Assembly: GCA_964442015.1 (NCBI GenBank)
Contig: CAYTYA010000001.1
Coordinates: 6,372-70,371 of the forward strand
From: GCA-002701945 sp964442015
GTDB taxonomy: Bacteria > Fidelibacterota > Marinisomatia > Marinisomatales > TCS55
DNA length: 64,000 bases
Direction of reading: 5' to 3'
The translations under genes and the position numbers were made by a program. How positions within the stretch are numbered: the stretch's first letter is position 1; every line of letters starts with the position of its first letter. Positions 37,274-47,096 of the stretch are shown one piece after another. The notes beneath the pieces were generated by a model. It was not told the DNA's origin. It searched no databases and saw only the letters and a program-made list of their open reading frames with translations.

Positions 37274-38863
37274 TTAACAAATAATTTGTTGGACAGATAA
37301 AATTTCTGGTATATCAACTAATAATTGAATAATAGAAGAAGGAACTTCTGCATCTAATCTTATTAATGCAAAGGCTTCATCCATTTCAGATGTATTGCTT
37401 AAGATATATGCACCTATATTAATTTTATTTTCACCTAAAAGTGTTCCAACTTTTCCAATTACACCAGGGACATCTTCGTTTTTAATAAATAATAAGTTCC
37501 CCATTGGGTTTATATCCATTTCATATCCTAAAATTTTAACTAATCGCAGCTGGTTACCATCAAAAACACTACCATCAAGCATGTTTTCTGCATTACCAGA
37601 TACTACACAAGAATTAATTAGATTAGTATAAGAACCGTCTTCGTTATTTGCCCCATATTCAATAATAACACCTCTTTCTTTTGCAAGAAATTCAGCATTA
37701 ATATAATTCACTCTATCAGGAACAAGATCATTTAATAATCCTTTGATAAAAGATAACATAAATGGTTTAATATCATCAAAAGGTCCTTGAACATTCACTT
37801 TTACTTTTTGGATAGCACCTTGAGCTAGTTGCCCTTGAATAATACCCATTTTTTCTGCAAGTAATAAATGGGGTTGAATCTGTTTTAACATATTCATATC
37901 ACCTATAGGAATATTTAATGCACTTGAAAGCTTATTATCAATAATATAGTCTCTTACTAATTCACAAATTGTTACTGATACTCCTTCTTTAGCTTCCTTA
38001 GTAGAAGCACCAAGATGAGGAGTCATAAGAATATTATCAATATTAGTAAAAGGATGGTCTTTTTTAATAGGCTCTTGTACAAAAACATCTATAGCAGCAC
38101 CAGCAATTATCCCCTCTTTAACTGCAACAGCTAAATCTTCTTCATTAATAATTCCTCCACGAGCAACATTTATTATCATTGCTGTTGATTTCATCATCTT
38201 GATTCTTTCTAAATCAAACAGATTATCTGTAGATTCTAGTTTTGGTACATGTACTGAAATAAAATCAGATTGTCTTGTCAGAGAATCTAAATCAGTTAAT
38301 GTAACTTCATCTTGACTAAAAATATTATCAGCTATATATGGATCAAAACCTATTACACTCATACCAAATGATAAACATCTGGTCATCACTTCTCTGCCAA
38401 TTTTCCCTAAGCCAACTATACCTATGGTCTTATTTCTAAGCTCAGTGCCGATAAGATTATTGCGATCCCAGTTTCCAGCATTAAGTCTTTGATTGCCTAT
38501 AGAAATGTTTCTAGCTAATGATAACATGATGCCAATTGTGTGTTCAGCTGCAGATACAGTATTAACATCTGGCGTATTCATCACAATAATTCCCTTTTGA
38601 GTAGCTGCAGGAATATCAATGTTATCTACACCAACACCAGCACGTCCAATAACCTGTAGTTTTTTTGCAGTATTTATTAATTCTTCATCAATTATAGTTC
38701 CACTTCGAATGATCCATCCATCAATTTCTGAAACTATATTTAACAATTCTTTCTTTTCAACATCTGTATTATAAACTATACTAATATTTGCATTCTTTAA
38801 TACAGAAAGGCCTGCATCTGAAAGTGGGTCCGTAATGAGAACTTTAATTTTATTATCTTTCAT
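37274..38863 (-). CDS. serA: D-3-phosphoglycerate dehydrogenase
   Basis: First enzyme of serine synthesis, oxidising 3-phosphoglycerate with NAD. 529 residues, the long form. Substrate domain opens with VLITDPLSDAGLSVLKN. The NAD fold has IGIVGLGKIGREVMTRCLSF (about 146-165). Catalytic residues lie in VARGGIINEEDL (Arg), VQEPIKKDHP (Glu) and MTPHLGAST (His). An intervening ASB domain (about 320-450) and a C-terminal ACT domain (VPGVIGKVGTLLGENKINIG) suggest serine feedback. Its start overlaps the aconitase stop by 11 bases. Confidence 0.96.
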   Translation of the reverse strand: MKDNKIKVLITDPLSDAGLSVLKNANISIVYNTDVEKKELLNIVSEIDGWIIRSGTIIDEELINTAKKLQVIGRAGVGVDNIDIPAATQKGIIVMNTPDVNTVSAAEHTIGIMLSLARNISIGNQRLNAGNWDRNNLIGTELRNKTIGIVGLGKIGREVMTRCLSFGMSVIGFDPYIADNIFSQDEVTLTDLDSLTRQSDFISVHVPKLESTDNLFDLERIKMMKSTAMIINVARGGIINEEDLAVAVKEGIIAGAAIDVFVQEPIKKDHPFTNIDNILMTPHLGASTKEAKEGVSVTICELVRDYIIDNKLSSALNIPIGDMNMLKQIQPHLLLAEKMGIIQGQLAQGAIQKVKVNVQGPFDDIKPFMLSFIKGLLNDLVPDRVNYINAEFLAKERGVIIEYGANNEDGSYTNLINSCVVSGNAENMLDGSVFDGNQLRLVKILGYEMDINPMGNLLFIKNEDVPGVIGKVGTLLGENKINIGAYILSNTSEMDEAFALIRLDAEVPSSIIQLLVDIPEILSVQQIIC

Positions 38864-41114
38864 TTTCTCGAATCAAATTAAGGGCTGATCCTGCTCTAAA
38901 CCAAGCTATCTGTGTATCATTATAGGTATGATTACAGTTAATAATATCAATATCTGAATTACTATGCTTAATCTCCATACTAATTGTCTTTCCAGGAGAA
39001 ATCTCATCAAGATCAATAAATGAGAACAAATCATCTTCTAATATTTTATCATAATCAGAAGGATCATTAAATGTAAGAGCCAGCATTCCTTGTTTTTTAA
39101 GATTTGTTTCATGAATTCTTGCAAATGATTTAACAAGAATTACACGCACACCTAAATGTCTTGGCTCCATAGCCGCATGCTCTCTTGAAGAACCTTCACC
39201 ATAGTTCTCATCACCTACTACAATAGACATAATATTATTCTTTTTATAATATCTTTGTACAAGAGGAACTGGTCCATAATCTCCAGTAAGTTGATTTTTA
39301 ACTAAATTGGATTTTTTATTAAAATAATTAATTGCTCCAGTCAACATATTATCAGAAATATTATCTAAATGACCACGATATTTTAACCAAGGTCCTGCCA
39401 TAGATATATGATCAGTAGTACATTTTCCTTTTGCTTTAATTAATAATTTCAAATTAATAAAATTATCTCCTTTCCATTTTGAGAAAGGAGTAAGCAACTG
39501 TAATCGTTTTGATTCTGGATCTACAATAATCTTATTAGAAGAACCATTTATAGTTGGTGCTTGGTAACCTAAATCTTCAACGTCAAATCCATTTGCAGGC
39601 AAATCTAAACCAATAGGTGGATCTAACATTACTTCTTCTAAATTCTTATTAACTAAAGTATCTTTAATTGGATTAAATGAAAGATCTCCTGAAATTGCAA
39701 GAGCAGTTACAAGCTCTGGGGATCCTACAAAAGCATATGTATTTGGATTGCCATCATTTCGTTTAGAAAAATTTCTATTAAATGATGTAAGTATTGTATT
39801 TTTTTTATCTGGATCATCTGAATGCCTATCCCATTGCCCTATACATGGGCCACAAGCATTTGCCAAGACGACTCCACCAATCTCTTCAAATACGCTTAGT
39901 AAGCCATCTCTATTTACTGTATACCTTACTTGCTCACTTCCAGGTGTTATAGTAAAATCACTATTTACACTAAGATTTTTATCTATTGCTTGCTTTGCTA
40001 CGCTTGCTGAACGAGATATATCTTCATAAGATGAATTTGTACATGATCCAATAAGACTCACTTCAATCTTGGTTGGCCAATCATTCTTCTCTGCTTCCTT
40101 AGCCATTTCAGATATTGGTGTTGCCCGATCAGGAGTAAATGGGCCATTTAAATGAGGTTCTAATTCAGATAAATTAACCTCTATTACTTTATCGAAGAAT
40201 AATTCTGGATCAGAATAAACTTCATCATCCGCTTGTAGATAATTTTTAAAACTATCAGCTAATTTTACGACTTCAGATCGTCCGGTTAAATGAAGATATT
40301 TGGCCATATTTTCATCATAACCAAAAATAGATGTTGTCGCACCTATTTCAGCACCCATATTGCATATTGTTCCTTTACCAGTACAAGAGAGCGTCTTTGC
40401 TCCTGATCCAAAATACTCTACTATTGCACCAGTACCTCCTTTTACGGATAATAATCCTGCAACTTTTAAAATAATATCTTTAGATGATGCCCATCCATTT
40501 AGCTCACCAATAAGTTTAATGCCAATTAGTTTAGGGAATAATAATTCCCATGGCATTCCTGCCATGACATCAACCGCATCTGCACCACCCACTCCAATAG
40601 CTATCATACCAAGACCACCAGCATTTACTGTATGACTATCCGTACCTATCATCATCCCTCCAGGAAATGCGTAGTTCTCAAGAATAACTTGATGAATTAT
40701 TCCTGCACCAGGTTTCCAGAAACCAATTCCATATTTATTTGATACTGACTCCAAAAAATCATATACTTCTCCATTAGTATCTAAAGCAACAGATAAATCT
40801 TTTTTTGCATCAACTTTTGCTTGGATGAGATGATCGCAATGAACTGTAGTGGGCTTTGCAACTGTACTTTTACCAGCCATCATAAATTGTAATAATGCCA
40901 TTTGAGCTGTAGCATCCTGCATAGCTACACGATCTGGCGAAAATTCTACGTAAGATTCTGATCTTATATATTCCTCATCAAAATCATTTTTAAATAGGTG
41001 ACTATATAATATTTTTTCAGAATAAGTCAATGGGCGTTGGAGTATATCCTTTGCAAAATCTATTCGTTTTGACATATTGGTATACAAATCTTTGATTATT
41101 TCAAAATCAAACAT
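38853..41114 (-). CDS. acn: Aconitate hydratase (mitochondrial type)
   Basis: TCA-cycle enzyme converting citrate to isocitrate through a 4Fe-4S cluster. 753 residues. Sequence style follows mitochondrial aconitase: DRVAMQDATAQMALLQFMMA, KPTTVHCDHLIQAK, ENYAFPGGMMIGTDSHTVNA. Cluster cysteines are in IGSCTNSSYED (about 355) and ANACGPCIGQWDR (two Cys, about 420). The swivel domain has GDENYGEGSSREHAAMEPRH. It is divergent from porU across 131 bases and overlaps serA, tying carbon flux to serine synthesis by operon only. Confidence 0.96.
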   Translation of the reverse strand: MFDFEIIKDLYTNMSKRIDFAKDILQRPLTYSEKILYSHLFKNDFDEEYIRSESYVEFSPDRVAMQDATAQMALLQFMMAGKSTVAKPTTVHCDHLIQAKVDAKKDLSVALDTNGEVYDFLESVSNKYGIGFWKPGAGIIHQVILENYAFPGGMMIGTDSHTVNAGGLGMIAIGVGGADAVDVMAGMPWELLFPKLIGIKLIGELNGWASSKDIILKVAGLLSVKGGTGAIVEYFGSGAKTLSCTGKGTICNMGAEIGATTSIFGYDENMAKYLHLTGRSEVVKLADSFKNYLQADDEVYSDPELFFDKVIEVNLSELEPHLNGPFTPDRATPISEMAKEAEKNDWPTKIEVSLIGSCTNSSYEDISRSASVAKQAIDKNLSVNSDFTITPGSEQVRYTVNRDGLLSVFEEIGGVVLANACGPCIGQWDRHSDDPDKKNTILTSFNRNFSKRNDGNPNTYAFVGSPELVTALAISGDLSFNPIKDTLVNKNLEEVMLDPPIGLDLPANGFDVEDLGYQAPTINGSSNKIIVDPESKRLQLLTPFSKWKGDNFINLKLLIKAKGKCTTDHISMAGPWLKYRGHLDNISDNMLTGAINYFNKKSNLVKNQLTGDYGPVPLVQRYYKKNNIMSIVVGDENYGEGSSREHAAMEPRHLGVRVILVKSFARIHETNLKKQGMLALTFNDPSDYDKILEDDLFSFIDLDEISPGKTISMEIKHSNSDIDIINCNHTYNDTQIAWFRAGSALNLIRENER

Positions 41115-41245
41115 AAAAAATCATTAACCTTTCTAACATATTGGAACTGAAATACTAAATAATCGTATTAAATCTAATATTAATAGATTATTAAATCGTC
41201 ATAATTCAAACTCAATAGATCCAAAATATCTAAATTCAGATACTC

Positions 41246-44200
41246 ATGCAGTTTATATATAGACTTTTTCCAATATTTTTAATAGCAAATTTATATGCTG
41301 AAATTAATTATTCGATTATACAATCTAATCAACAAAAATTAATTCTGGATATAAATGTAGATTTACAATCAGAACAAGATCTAAAGCCTATATCAGTACT
41401 TATAGGCTTACCAGAACTAGAATACCCAGAACTTCTTATTGAATATGGAATAGATAATAAGATATCTCCATATTGGGATCCAACTGAATTTAAAGGTATA
41501 GAATGGATTAATCTTCAACGTTTACAGAATCTAAATGTTGCAACTTTACAAATAGATACGAAAAAGGATAATAATAAATATTACAAAAATATTAGAATTA
41601 CTTGTCTATTTACTAAAGCACAATCAAAAAATAAATCTCCAAATTTTACTGAAAACAAAATACTAAATAATCGTGTAATTAATTGGCCTATAGCAAAAAA
41701 TTGGGTTAAAGAAAAAAATCAACCAAATAATAAAAGAATCTATCCTGCAAATGGACAATGGGCTCAATTTAAAATTACGGAAGATGGTATGCATAGTATA
41801 CCCGCAAACATCATCATAAATAGTGGGATAGAAACCTCCAATCGAGATCCAAGAAGTTTTAAGTTATTTACAAGTTCTAGCCTAGGTAGGGACCGTAGTA
41901 ATGATTTAATAGGAACAATAAATTATACACCCATTAAAGAAAATTTAATTGAGATAGGTATTTATTTCGATGGGGAAAATGATGGTAAGCTTGACGAAGG
42001 TGATCAGATCATTTTTTATGGTAGAGGAGTAAGCGGAATAAATAATCATGGAATAGATATTAGTCATCAAAAGAATCTGTATTTTACTGAAAATAATTAT
42101 TGGCTTTTTATACCAGATGATAATATAAATCTTGGCAAAAGAATCGATAATTTAGAATCCTCAACTAATTCTAGTGTAACACTTAACTATGGTCTTTCAA
42201 CTTTTTATGATGAGAATGATTTAATTAACCCTTTTGCGGGTGGTCTTTCATGGGCTGGCGCAGCAATTCCAAATGGCAGTTCAAATACAGTGGTGACCTC
42301 AATAGAGTCACCAAATCAATCAATAGATGTAAATACTACTGTAGGTTTTTTGGGAAATTCATCATCAATTGAAGCCCAGGCAAATCCAAATCATTTTATT
42401 GAAATTTACCATGAATCACTTAATGATTTGCAATCATCGAAGTCTTGGGTGGGATTAGTTAGAGCTAATTCAACTTTTAGTTTTTCGGGAAATAGATTAA
42501 ATAATGGAACAAACATATTTATACTAAAAAATTCCTCTAATAATTCTTATTCACAACCCCATTTTGACTATATCTTTGGGGAATACGGCAGAAACCTCGA
42601 TGATCAAAATATCCCTTATGAATTTTTTTCACCTATTCATAGCAATACTATTAGATTTCGATTTAACACCCAATCTGAAATAATTATTTGGGATATTACT
42701 GATATAGCATCTCCAAAATTAGTTATACAAAGTATAGATAATTCAGGTATGTATTTTGATACTATTCTACCAGAGGACACATTGACACGATATAGTGTTT
42801 TTTCGCAGTCTACACTAAATGATATAAGTGAAATTGACCTATTAGAAAATATATCATTCAGTAACTATAGAATTATTAGACCAGGCGTTGAACATCTAAT
42901 TATTGGTCCATTAGAATTTTCTACTGTATCTGCACCATTAGTATCACATCGAGGTAGTTGTGAATATATCTCTTTAGAACAAATTTATAATGAATTCTCT
43001 GGGGGAAATAAAGATCCAGTTGCTATAAGAGATTTTATTCAATGGACTCAAGAAAATTGGCAAAACCCTAAACCTTATACAGTCTTATTAATGGGTGATG
43101 CTGACTATGACTATAGAAATATAACACAACAATCCAGTATCAAGGTCCCAACAGTTCAAATTGGCTACAGTAATAACCATAGAGCAACTGATGATAGATT
43201 AGCTGCGTATAATGGCTTAATACCTGATTTAGCAATTGGTAGATATCCTGCGAAATCAAAAGATGATGTCTCTGCATTTGTTGAAAAGATTATCCAATAC
43301 GAAAACAATCCTATTTATGGAATGTGGAGACAACGCATCACCCTCGTAGCAGATGATGCAGCAAGGCCAGAGCCTGTTCATGGTTCAATAGCAACTGGAA
43401 AAAGTCATACTCAAAACTCTGAGACTATATCTAATCTTATTGGACCAGGTATAGAAATTAGAAAATTATATATGATGGAATATCCTGAAGTCAGCAATTC
43501 ATCACTGTACGGGGTAATAAAACCTGATGCTACTGAAGAACTATTAAGCATCCTTTCTGAAGGCACCTCTATAATTAATTATATAGGACATGGATCTGCT
43601 CATCAATGGGCTCAAGAGAGATTATTGTATCAAGATGACGACATAAATAATATTAATACAAATGGAATGCTCCCTGTTTGGATAGCAGGTACATGTTCAT
43701 GGGGTCATTTTGATGAAATTGAATCAGAAGCTTTTTCTGAAGAAATTATTCGTATGCAAAATAATGGTGCAAGTGCAATTATATCTACGACAAGACTAAT
43801 ATCAGTTAGTAGTAATGCATATTTTACGAGAGAAATATTTAAATCTATTTTTAGAGATAGCATAATAACAAATGAACCCATTGGAATTATAATGCAATCA
43901 GTGAAAGATGGATCTTCAAGTGGTGAGCTTTTTCAATTATTTGGAGATCCTGCTATGAAGCTTGCTTTACCCCAGCATAGCTTAGATATTGTTAATGTTA
44001 ATCCTGATACTTTACTAACATTAGATACTGCAAGGGTTAACGCTATTCAAGAAATAAATACTAATGGTTCTGGATATGGTTTTCTTACTTTAAATGATGC
44101 GGATAAAAATGTTACTAGAGAATACTCAATTAATTCTACTATACAAGAATTAAGCTATATCCTACCAGGAAAAACATTGTTTAAAGGTCAATTCTCTTTT

Positions 44201-44998
44201 AATGGAAAAGATTTTAGTGCTATGATGAGAGTGCCCAAAGATATATCCTATTCTAATGCTCCTGGAGAAATTAATATTTATATGATAATTGAAAATAATC
44301 CATCAGAGGAAGCAATTGGTTCTCTACAGAATATTATATTAAAGGGAGGTAGCTCGGTTCAAGATGTAACTGGCCCTATTATATCATTTGAAAAAGAAAA
44401 TGGTTTTCAATTAAGAAATTCAGATCATTTGGAAGATGGAGAAAAATTATATTTACGATTATCTGACCCAATTGGAATTAACCTTACAGGAGAAATTGGT
44501 CATGAAATCTTATATTCAGATAAAAGCAATGAAAATAAAAGTGATATAACTCATTTATTTATTTATGATGAAAATAGTATTACAACAGGAAGAATACTTA
44601 TTAATGATTTAAGTAATGAAAATTTGTATTTTCAAGTTAAAGCATGGGATAATGCTAATAATCCTTCAGAAAAAGAGATAAAACTATTTATTTCAGAAAA
44701 TAAAGGTTTAACTTTATTTAATGTATATAATTATCCAAATCCTTTTAAAAATAATACTCAGTTTAGCTTTGAAATAAATGAATCAGCTGAAATTGAAATT
44801 AATATTTATACTTTAGGGGGAAGAAAAATTAGAAATATTGATAGAGATTTTTATGAAGCTGGCTATAACTTTATCAACTGGGACGGTAAAGATAAATATG
44901 GAGATAATATTGCTAATGGAGTATATCTATATTCACTGAAAGCATTTAACGATGGAAGTAAAATATCAAAAATTGGTAAAATAGCTAAATATCAATAA
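41246..44998 (+). CDS. porU: Type IX secretion sortase PorU (C25 cysteine peptidase)
   Basis: Surface cysteine peptidase of 1250 residues that removes the C-terminal sorting domain of type IX cargo and attaches the cargo to the surface. A signal peptide (about 1-18) precedes a long N-terminal beta region (about 20-530). The gingipain-type catalytic domain (about 555-900) opens with EHLIIGPLEF and has PDLAIGRYPAKSKDDV. Catalytic His is near 781 in NYIGHGSAHQW and Cys near 816 in IAGTCSWGHFDEIE. The last 90 residues are a FlgD/sorting-like domain (NVYNYPNPFKNNTQFSFEI, WDGKDKYGDNIANGVYLY). Length fits PorU. It is followed by maf after 5 bases. Confidence 0.92.
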   Translation: MQFIYRLFPIFLIANLYAEINYSIIQSNQQKLILDINVDLQSEQDLKPISVLIGLPELEYPELLIEYGIDNKISPYWDPTEFKGIEWINLQRLQNLNVATLQIDTKKDNNKYYKNIRITCLFTKAQSKNKSPNFTENKILNNRVINWPIAKNWVKEKNQPNNKRIYPANGQWAQFKITEDGMHSIPANIIINSGIETSNRDPRSFKLFTSSSLGRDRSNDLIGTINYTPIKENLIEIGIYFDGENDGKLDEGDQIIFYGRGVSGINNHGIDISHQKNLYFTENNYWLFIPDDNINLGKRIDNLESSTNSSVTLNYGLSTFYDENDLINPFAGGLSWAGAAIPNGSSNTVVTSIESPNQSIDVNTTVGFLGNSSSIEAQANPNHFIEIYHESLNDLQSSKSWVGLVRANSTFSFSGNRLNNGTNIFILKNSSNNSYSQPHFDYIFGEYGRNLDDQNIPYEFFSPIHSNTIRFRFNTQSEIIIWDITDIASPKLVIQSIDNSGMYFDTILPEDTLTRYSVFSQSTLNDISEIDLLENISFSNYRIIRPGVEHLIIGPLEFSTVSAPLVSHRGSCEYISLEQIYNEFSGGNKDPVAIRDFIQWTQENWQNPKPYTVLLMGDADYDYRNITQQSSIKVPTVQIGYSNNHRATDDRLAAYNGLIPDLAIGRYPAKSKDDVSAFVEKIIQYENNPIYGMWRQRITLVADDAARPEPVHGSIATGKSHTQNSETISNLIGPGIEIRKLYMMEYPEVSNSSLYGVIKPDATEELLSILSEGTSIINYIGHGSAHQWAQERLLYQDDDINNINTNGMLPVWIAGTCSWGHFDEIESEAFSEEIIRMQNNGASAIISTTRLISVSSNAYFTREIFKSIFRDSIITNEPIGIIMQSVKDGSSSGELFQLFGDPAMKLALPQHSLDIVNVNPDTLLTLDTARVNAIQEINTNGSGYGFLTLNDADKNVTREYSINSTIQELSYILPGKTLFKGQFSFNGKDFSAMMRVPKDISYSNAPGEINIYMIIENNPSEEAIGSLQNIILKGGSSVQDVTGPIISFEKENGFQLRNSDHLEDGEKLYLRLSDPIGINLTGEIGHEILYSDKSNENKSDITHLFIYDENSITTGRILINDLSNENLYFQVKAWDNANNPSEKEIKLFISENKGLTLFNVYNYPNPFKNNTQFSFEINESAEIEINIYTLGGRKIRNIDRDFYEAGYNFINWDGKDKYGDNIANGVYLYSLKAFNDGSKISKIGKIAKYQ

Positions 44999-45003
44999 TA
45001 CTA

Positions 45004-45576
45004 ATGTTTCATTTTAATAATATTATCTTGGCTTCCAGTTCACCTCGAAGAAAACAATTATTAAAGCAAATTGGGATCAATTTTACTACTGAAATTAGTG
45101 GCGTAGATGAATCAATTGATTTAGATCTTTCTCCGAAAAGAGTTGCAAAATATTTTGCATTAAAAAAAGCCAGAAAAGTTTCATTAAAGTTTCCTAAAAA
45201 ATTAGTTATTGGAGCAGACACTATAGTAGTATGTAATGGAAAAATACTTGGAAAACCAAAAGATGAAAAAGAAAGCTTTAATATGCTTACAATGCTATCT
45301 GGAAAAACGCATAAAGTAATCACAGGAGTATCTCTTCAATGTAAAGATGAAAGTATAAATAAAACTTTCCATGAAACCACAAAAGTTACATTTAATGATT
45401 TAAGCAATAATTATATCTTTCATTATATTAGAACTTATAGCCCTTTTGATAAAGCTGGAAGTTATGGTATACAAGATTGGTTTGCAGTTTGTGTGAGAAA
45501 AATTGATGGTTGTTTCTATAATGTTATGGGTCTTCCTTTATCTAAATTCTGGGAAGAAATAAATAAATTGAGATAA
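45004..45576 (+). CDS. maf: Maf family nucleoside triphosphate pyrophosphatase
   Basis: House-cleaning hydrolase of 190 residues acting on non-canonical or modified pyrimidine NTPs. The Maf signature is IILASSSPRRKQLLKQIGI (about 7-25), followed by KLVIGADTIVVCNGKILGKP and SYGIQDWFA. The combination with Ala/Phe after the ILGKP segment resembles the YhdE-type dTTP/UTPase. It probably shares the transcript with porU and rodZ, as spacing is 5 and 56 bases. Confidence 0.93.
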   Translation: MFHFNNIILASSSPRRKQLLKQIGINFTTEISGVDESIDLDLSPKRVAKYFALKKARKVSLKFPKKLVIGADTIVVCNGKILGKPKDEKESFNMLTMLSGKTHKVITGVSLQCKDESINKTFHETTKVTFNDLSNNYIFHYIRTYSPFDKAGSYGIQDWFAVCVRKIDGCFYNVMGLPLSKFWEEINKLR

Positions 45577-45632
45577 TTTAGTTTTTCATATTACTAAATG
45601 AAATTTAATTTCTACATTGAATTACAAATATT

Positions 45633-46472
45633 ATGAGTGATCTACACAAAAAACTTAAGTCTTTAAGGCGTGAACGTAAAATTGATCTTGAAGCAATTGA
45701 AAAACGAACTAAGATCGATTTAAAATACTTGAAAGCCATTGAAAATGGAAAATTTGAAATTTTACCAAGTACATATATCCGTTTATTTCTTAAAGCATAT
45801 TGTGTTGAAATAGGAGCAGACCCCGTTGATGCTCTTCATCAGTTGGATGAATTAAATAATATTAATAAGAAGAAGAAAAAGAAAGATTCTATTGATACTG
45901 GTGAAAATATTTTTACAGAAAATAATGAAACAGAAGAAATTAATGAATCTTCTAAGATTGAATCGCCAAAAAACCCGTATCAGAAGAAATCCGAATGGCT
46001 TAAAGGTTTCTCCATGATATTATTACTTCTATTTAGTATATATATAATTAAAAAAATTGTTACAAATGATGAAAATTCAACTATGGATAATAATATCGAG
46101 CAAATATCTAGTTTAAATCCAATAACAGATTTTGAATTAATTAATGATTTTATTATAGATAAAACAAATAGTGGCTCAATAGATGTAGCGCCTCCATTTA
46201 TGGTAAAAATTATTTCAAGAAAAGAAAATATTTGGATAAGAACAGAAACTGATTCCGCTCTACCTATTGAGAATATTTTAAATAGCTCTAATCAGGATAA
46301 CTTCTCATTCGTTAAAAGATTCGACTTATTAGTTAATCCTGCAAAAAATATAAATATTTTTTGGAATGGCCAATTAATCCCCTATCTTGAATCAACAAAT
46401 TATCCAGCAAAAATTAATCTGAATGGCATTACTCGAACTATTACCATTCAACATTTCGTTCCTCAAAACTAA
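45633..46472 (+). CDS. rodZ: RodZ-like helix-turn-helix membrane protein
   Basis: 279 residues. The N-terminal Xre-type HTH (about 4-70) reads LKSLRRERKIDLEAIEKRTK then YLKAIENGKFEILPSTYIRL, the RodZ pattern. A charged linker (about 75-120) leads to one transmembrane helix (FSMILLLLFSIYIIKKIV, about 126-143) and a periplasmic beta domain (DUF4115-like; IWIRTETDSALP ... IFWNGQLIPYL). RodZ links MreB to the cell-wall elongation machinery. It precedes the dcw cluster, 159 bases from mraZ. Confidence 0.88.
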   Translation: MSDLHKKLKSLRRERKIDLEAIEKRTKIDLKYLKAIENGKFEILPSTYIRLFLKAYCVEIGADPVDALHQLDELNNINKKKKKKDSIDTGENIFTENNETEEINESSKIESPKNPYQKKSEWLKGFSMILLLLFSIYIIKKIVTNDENSTMDNNIEQISSLNPITDFELINDFIIDKTNSGSIDVAPPFMVKIISRKENIWIRTETDSALPIENILNSSNQDNFSFVKRFDLLVNPAKNINIFWNGQLIPYLESTNYPAKINLNGITRTITIQHFVPQN

Positions 46473-46486
46473 TTTTCTACACATTT

Positions 46487-46608
46487 CTACCCACTATCCT
46501 CTGATCATAATATAGCTACTCTATAAATCCATCTTTATTAACATTATTAGATAAAAATATATTGATATAAATATTCAAACGAAATATATTGTGGGTAGTT
46601 GTGGGTAA
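46487..46608. promoter_or_regulatory. mraZ upstream region with GTGGGTA repeats (probable MraZ operator)
   Basis: Two direct copies of GTGGGTA lie at 46591-46597 and 46601-46607, a period of 10 bases, 25 bases before the mraZ start. MraZ proteins are known to bind tandem TGGG-type repeats with 10-base spacing upstream of their own gene. A third copy, GTGGGTAG, lies inverted at 46494-46487, about 100 bases upstream. The spacing and place match an autoregulatory operator; the inverted copy may be a second half-site. Confidence 0.75.
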
Positions 46609-46631
46609 ATATCCCTTATATTTAAATAGTT

Positions 46632-47096
46632 ATGACTACAAATTTAAATACATTTACTGGGGAATATTCTTATACGGTTGATAATAAAGGTCGTGTCAAT
46701 ATTCCAGCAAAATTTCGTAAAGCATTATCTGCGGATAATGAAGAAATGTTTGTTATTACAAAAGGAATGGATCCATGTATTTGGGTTTACCCGGCAATTA
46801 TTTGGAAAAACATTGAAAATAATTTGAAAAACCTATCTTCACTATCAGCAATTAATAGAACTTTTGTTAGGAGCACTGTGCGTTATGCCTCCTCTACTAC
46901 TTATGATAAACAAGGACGTATACAATTAACATCAAACCTAATTGATTACTCTCATTTAAAGAAAAAAACATTAATCATTGGGATGGTGAACAAAATAGAA
47001 ATTTGGAATCCTGATAAGCTAAAAGAAATTGATAAGAAAAATATGAAAATAGATAATAATGCCTATGATGAACTTGCAGAAAAGATTATCATTTAA
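46632..47096 (+). CDS. mraZ: MraZ transcriptional regulator
   Basis: 154 residues with two AbrB-like/SpoVT swapped-hairpin domains. The first holds GEYSYTVDNKGRVNIPAKFR (about 9-28) and the second YASSTTYDKQGRIQLTSNL. MraZ forms ring-shaped oligomers that bind repeats upstream of the division and cell-wall cluster and usually repress it. The gene opens the dcw operon and its last base overlaps the rsmH start (47096). The upstream GTGGGTA repeats are the likely target. Confidence 0.95.
   Translation: MTTNLNTFTGEYSYTVDNKGRVNIPAKFRKALSADNEEMFVITKGMDPCIWVYPAIIWKNIENNLKNLSSLSAINRTFVRSTVRYASSTTYDKQGRIQLTSNLIDYSHLKKKTLIIGMVNKIEIWNPDKLKEIDKKNMKIDNNAYDELAEKIII

Noticed and set aside
45009..45323. 104-codon minus-strand frame inside maf
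   Set aside because: Shadow of the Maf coding frame, whose signature residues are all present on the plus strand.
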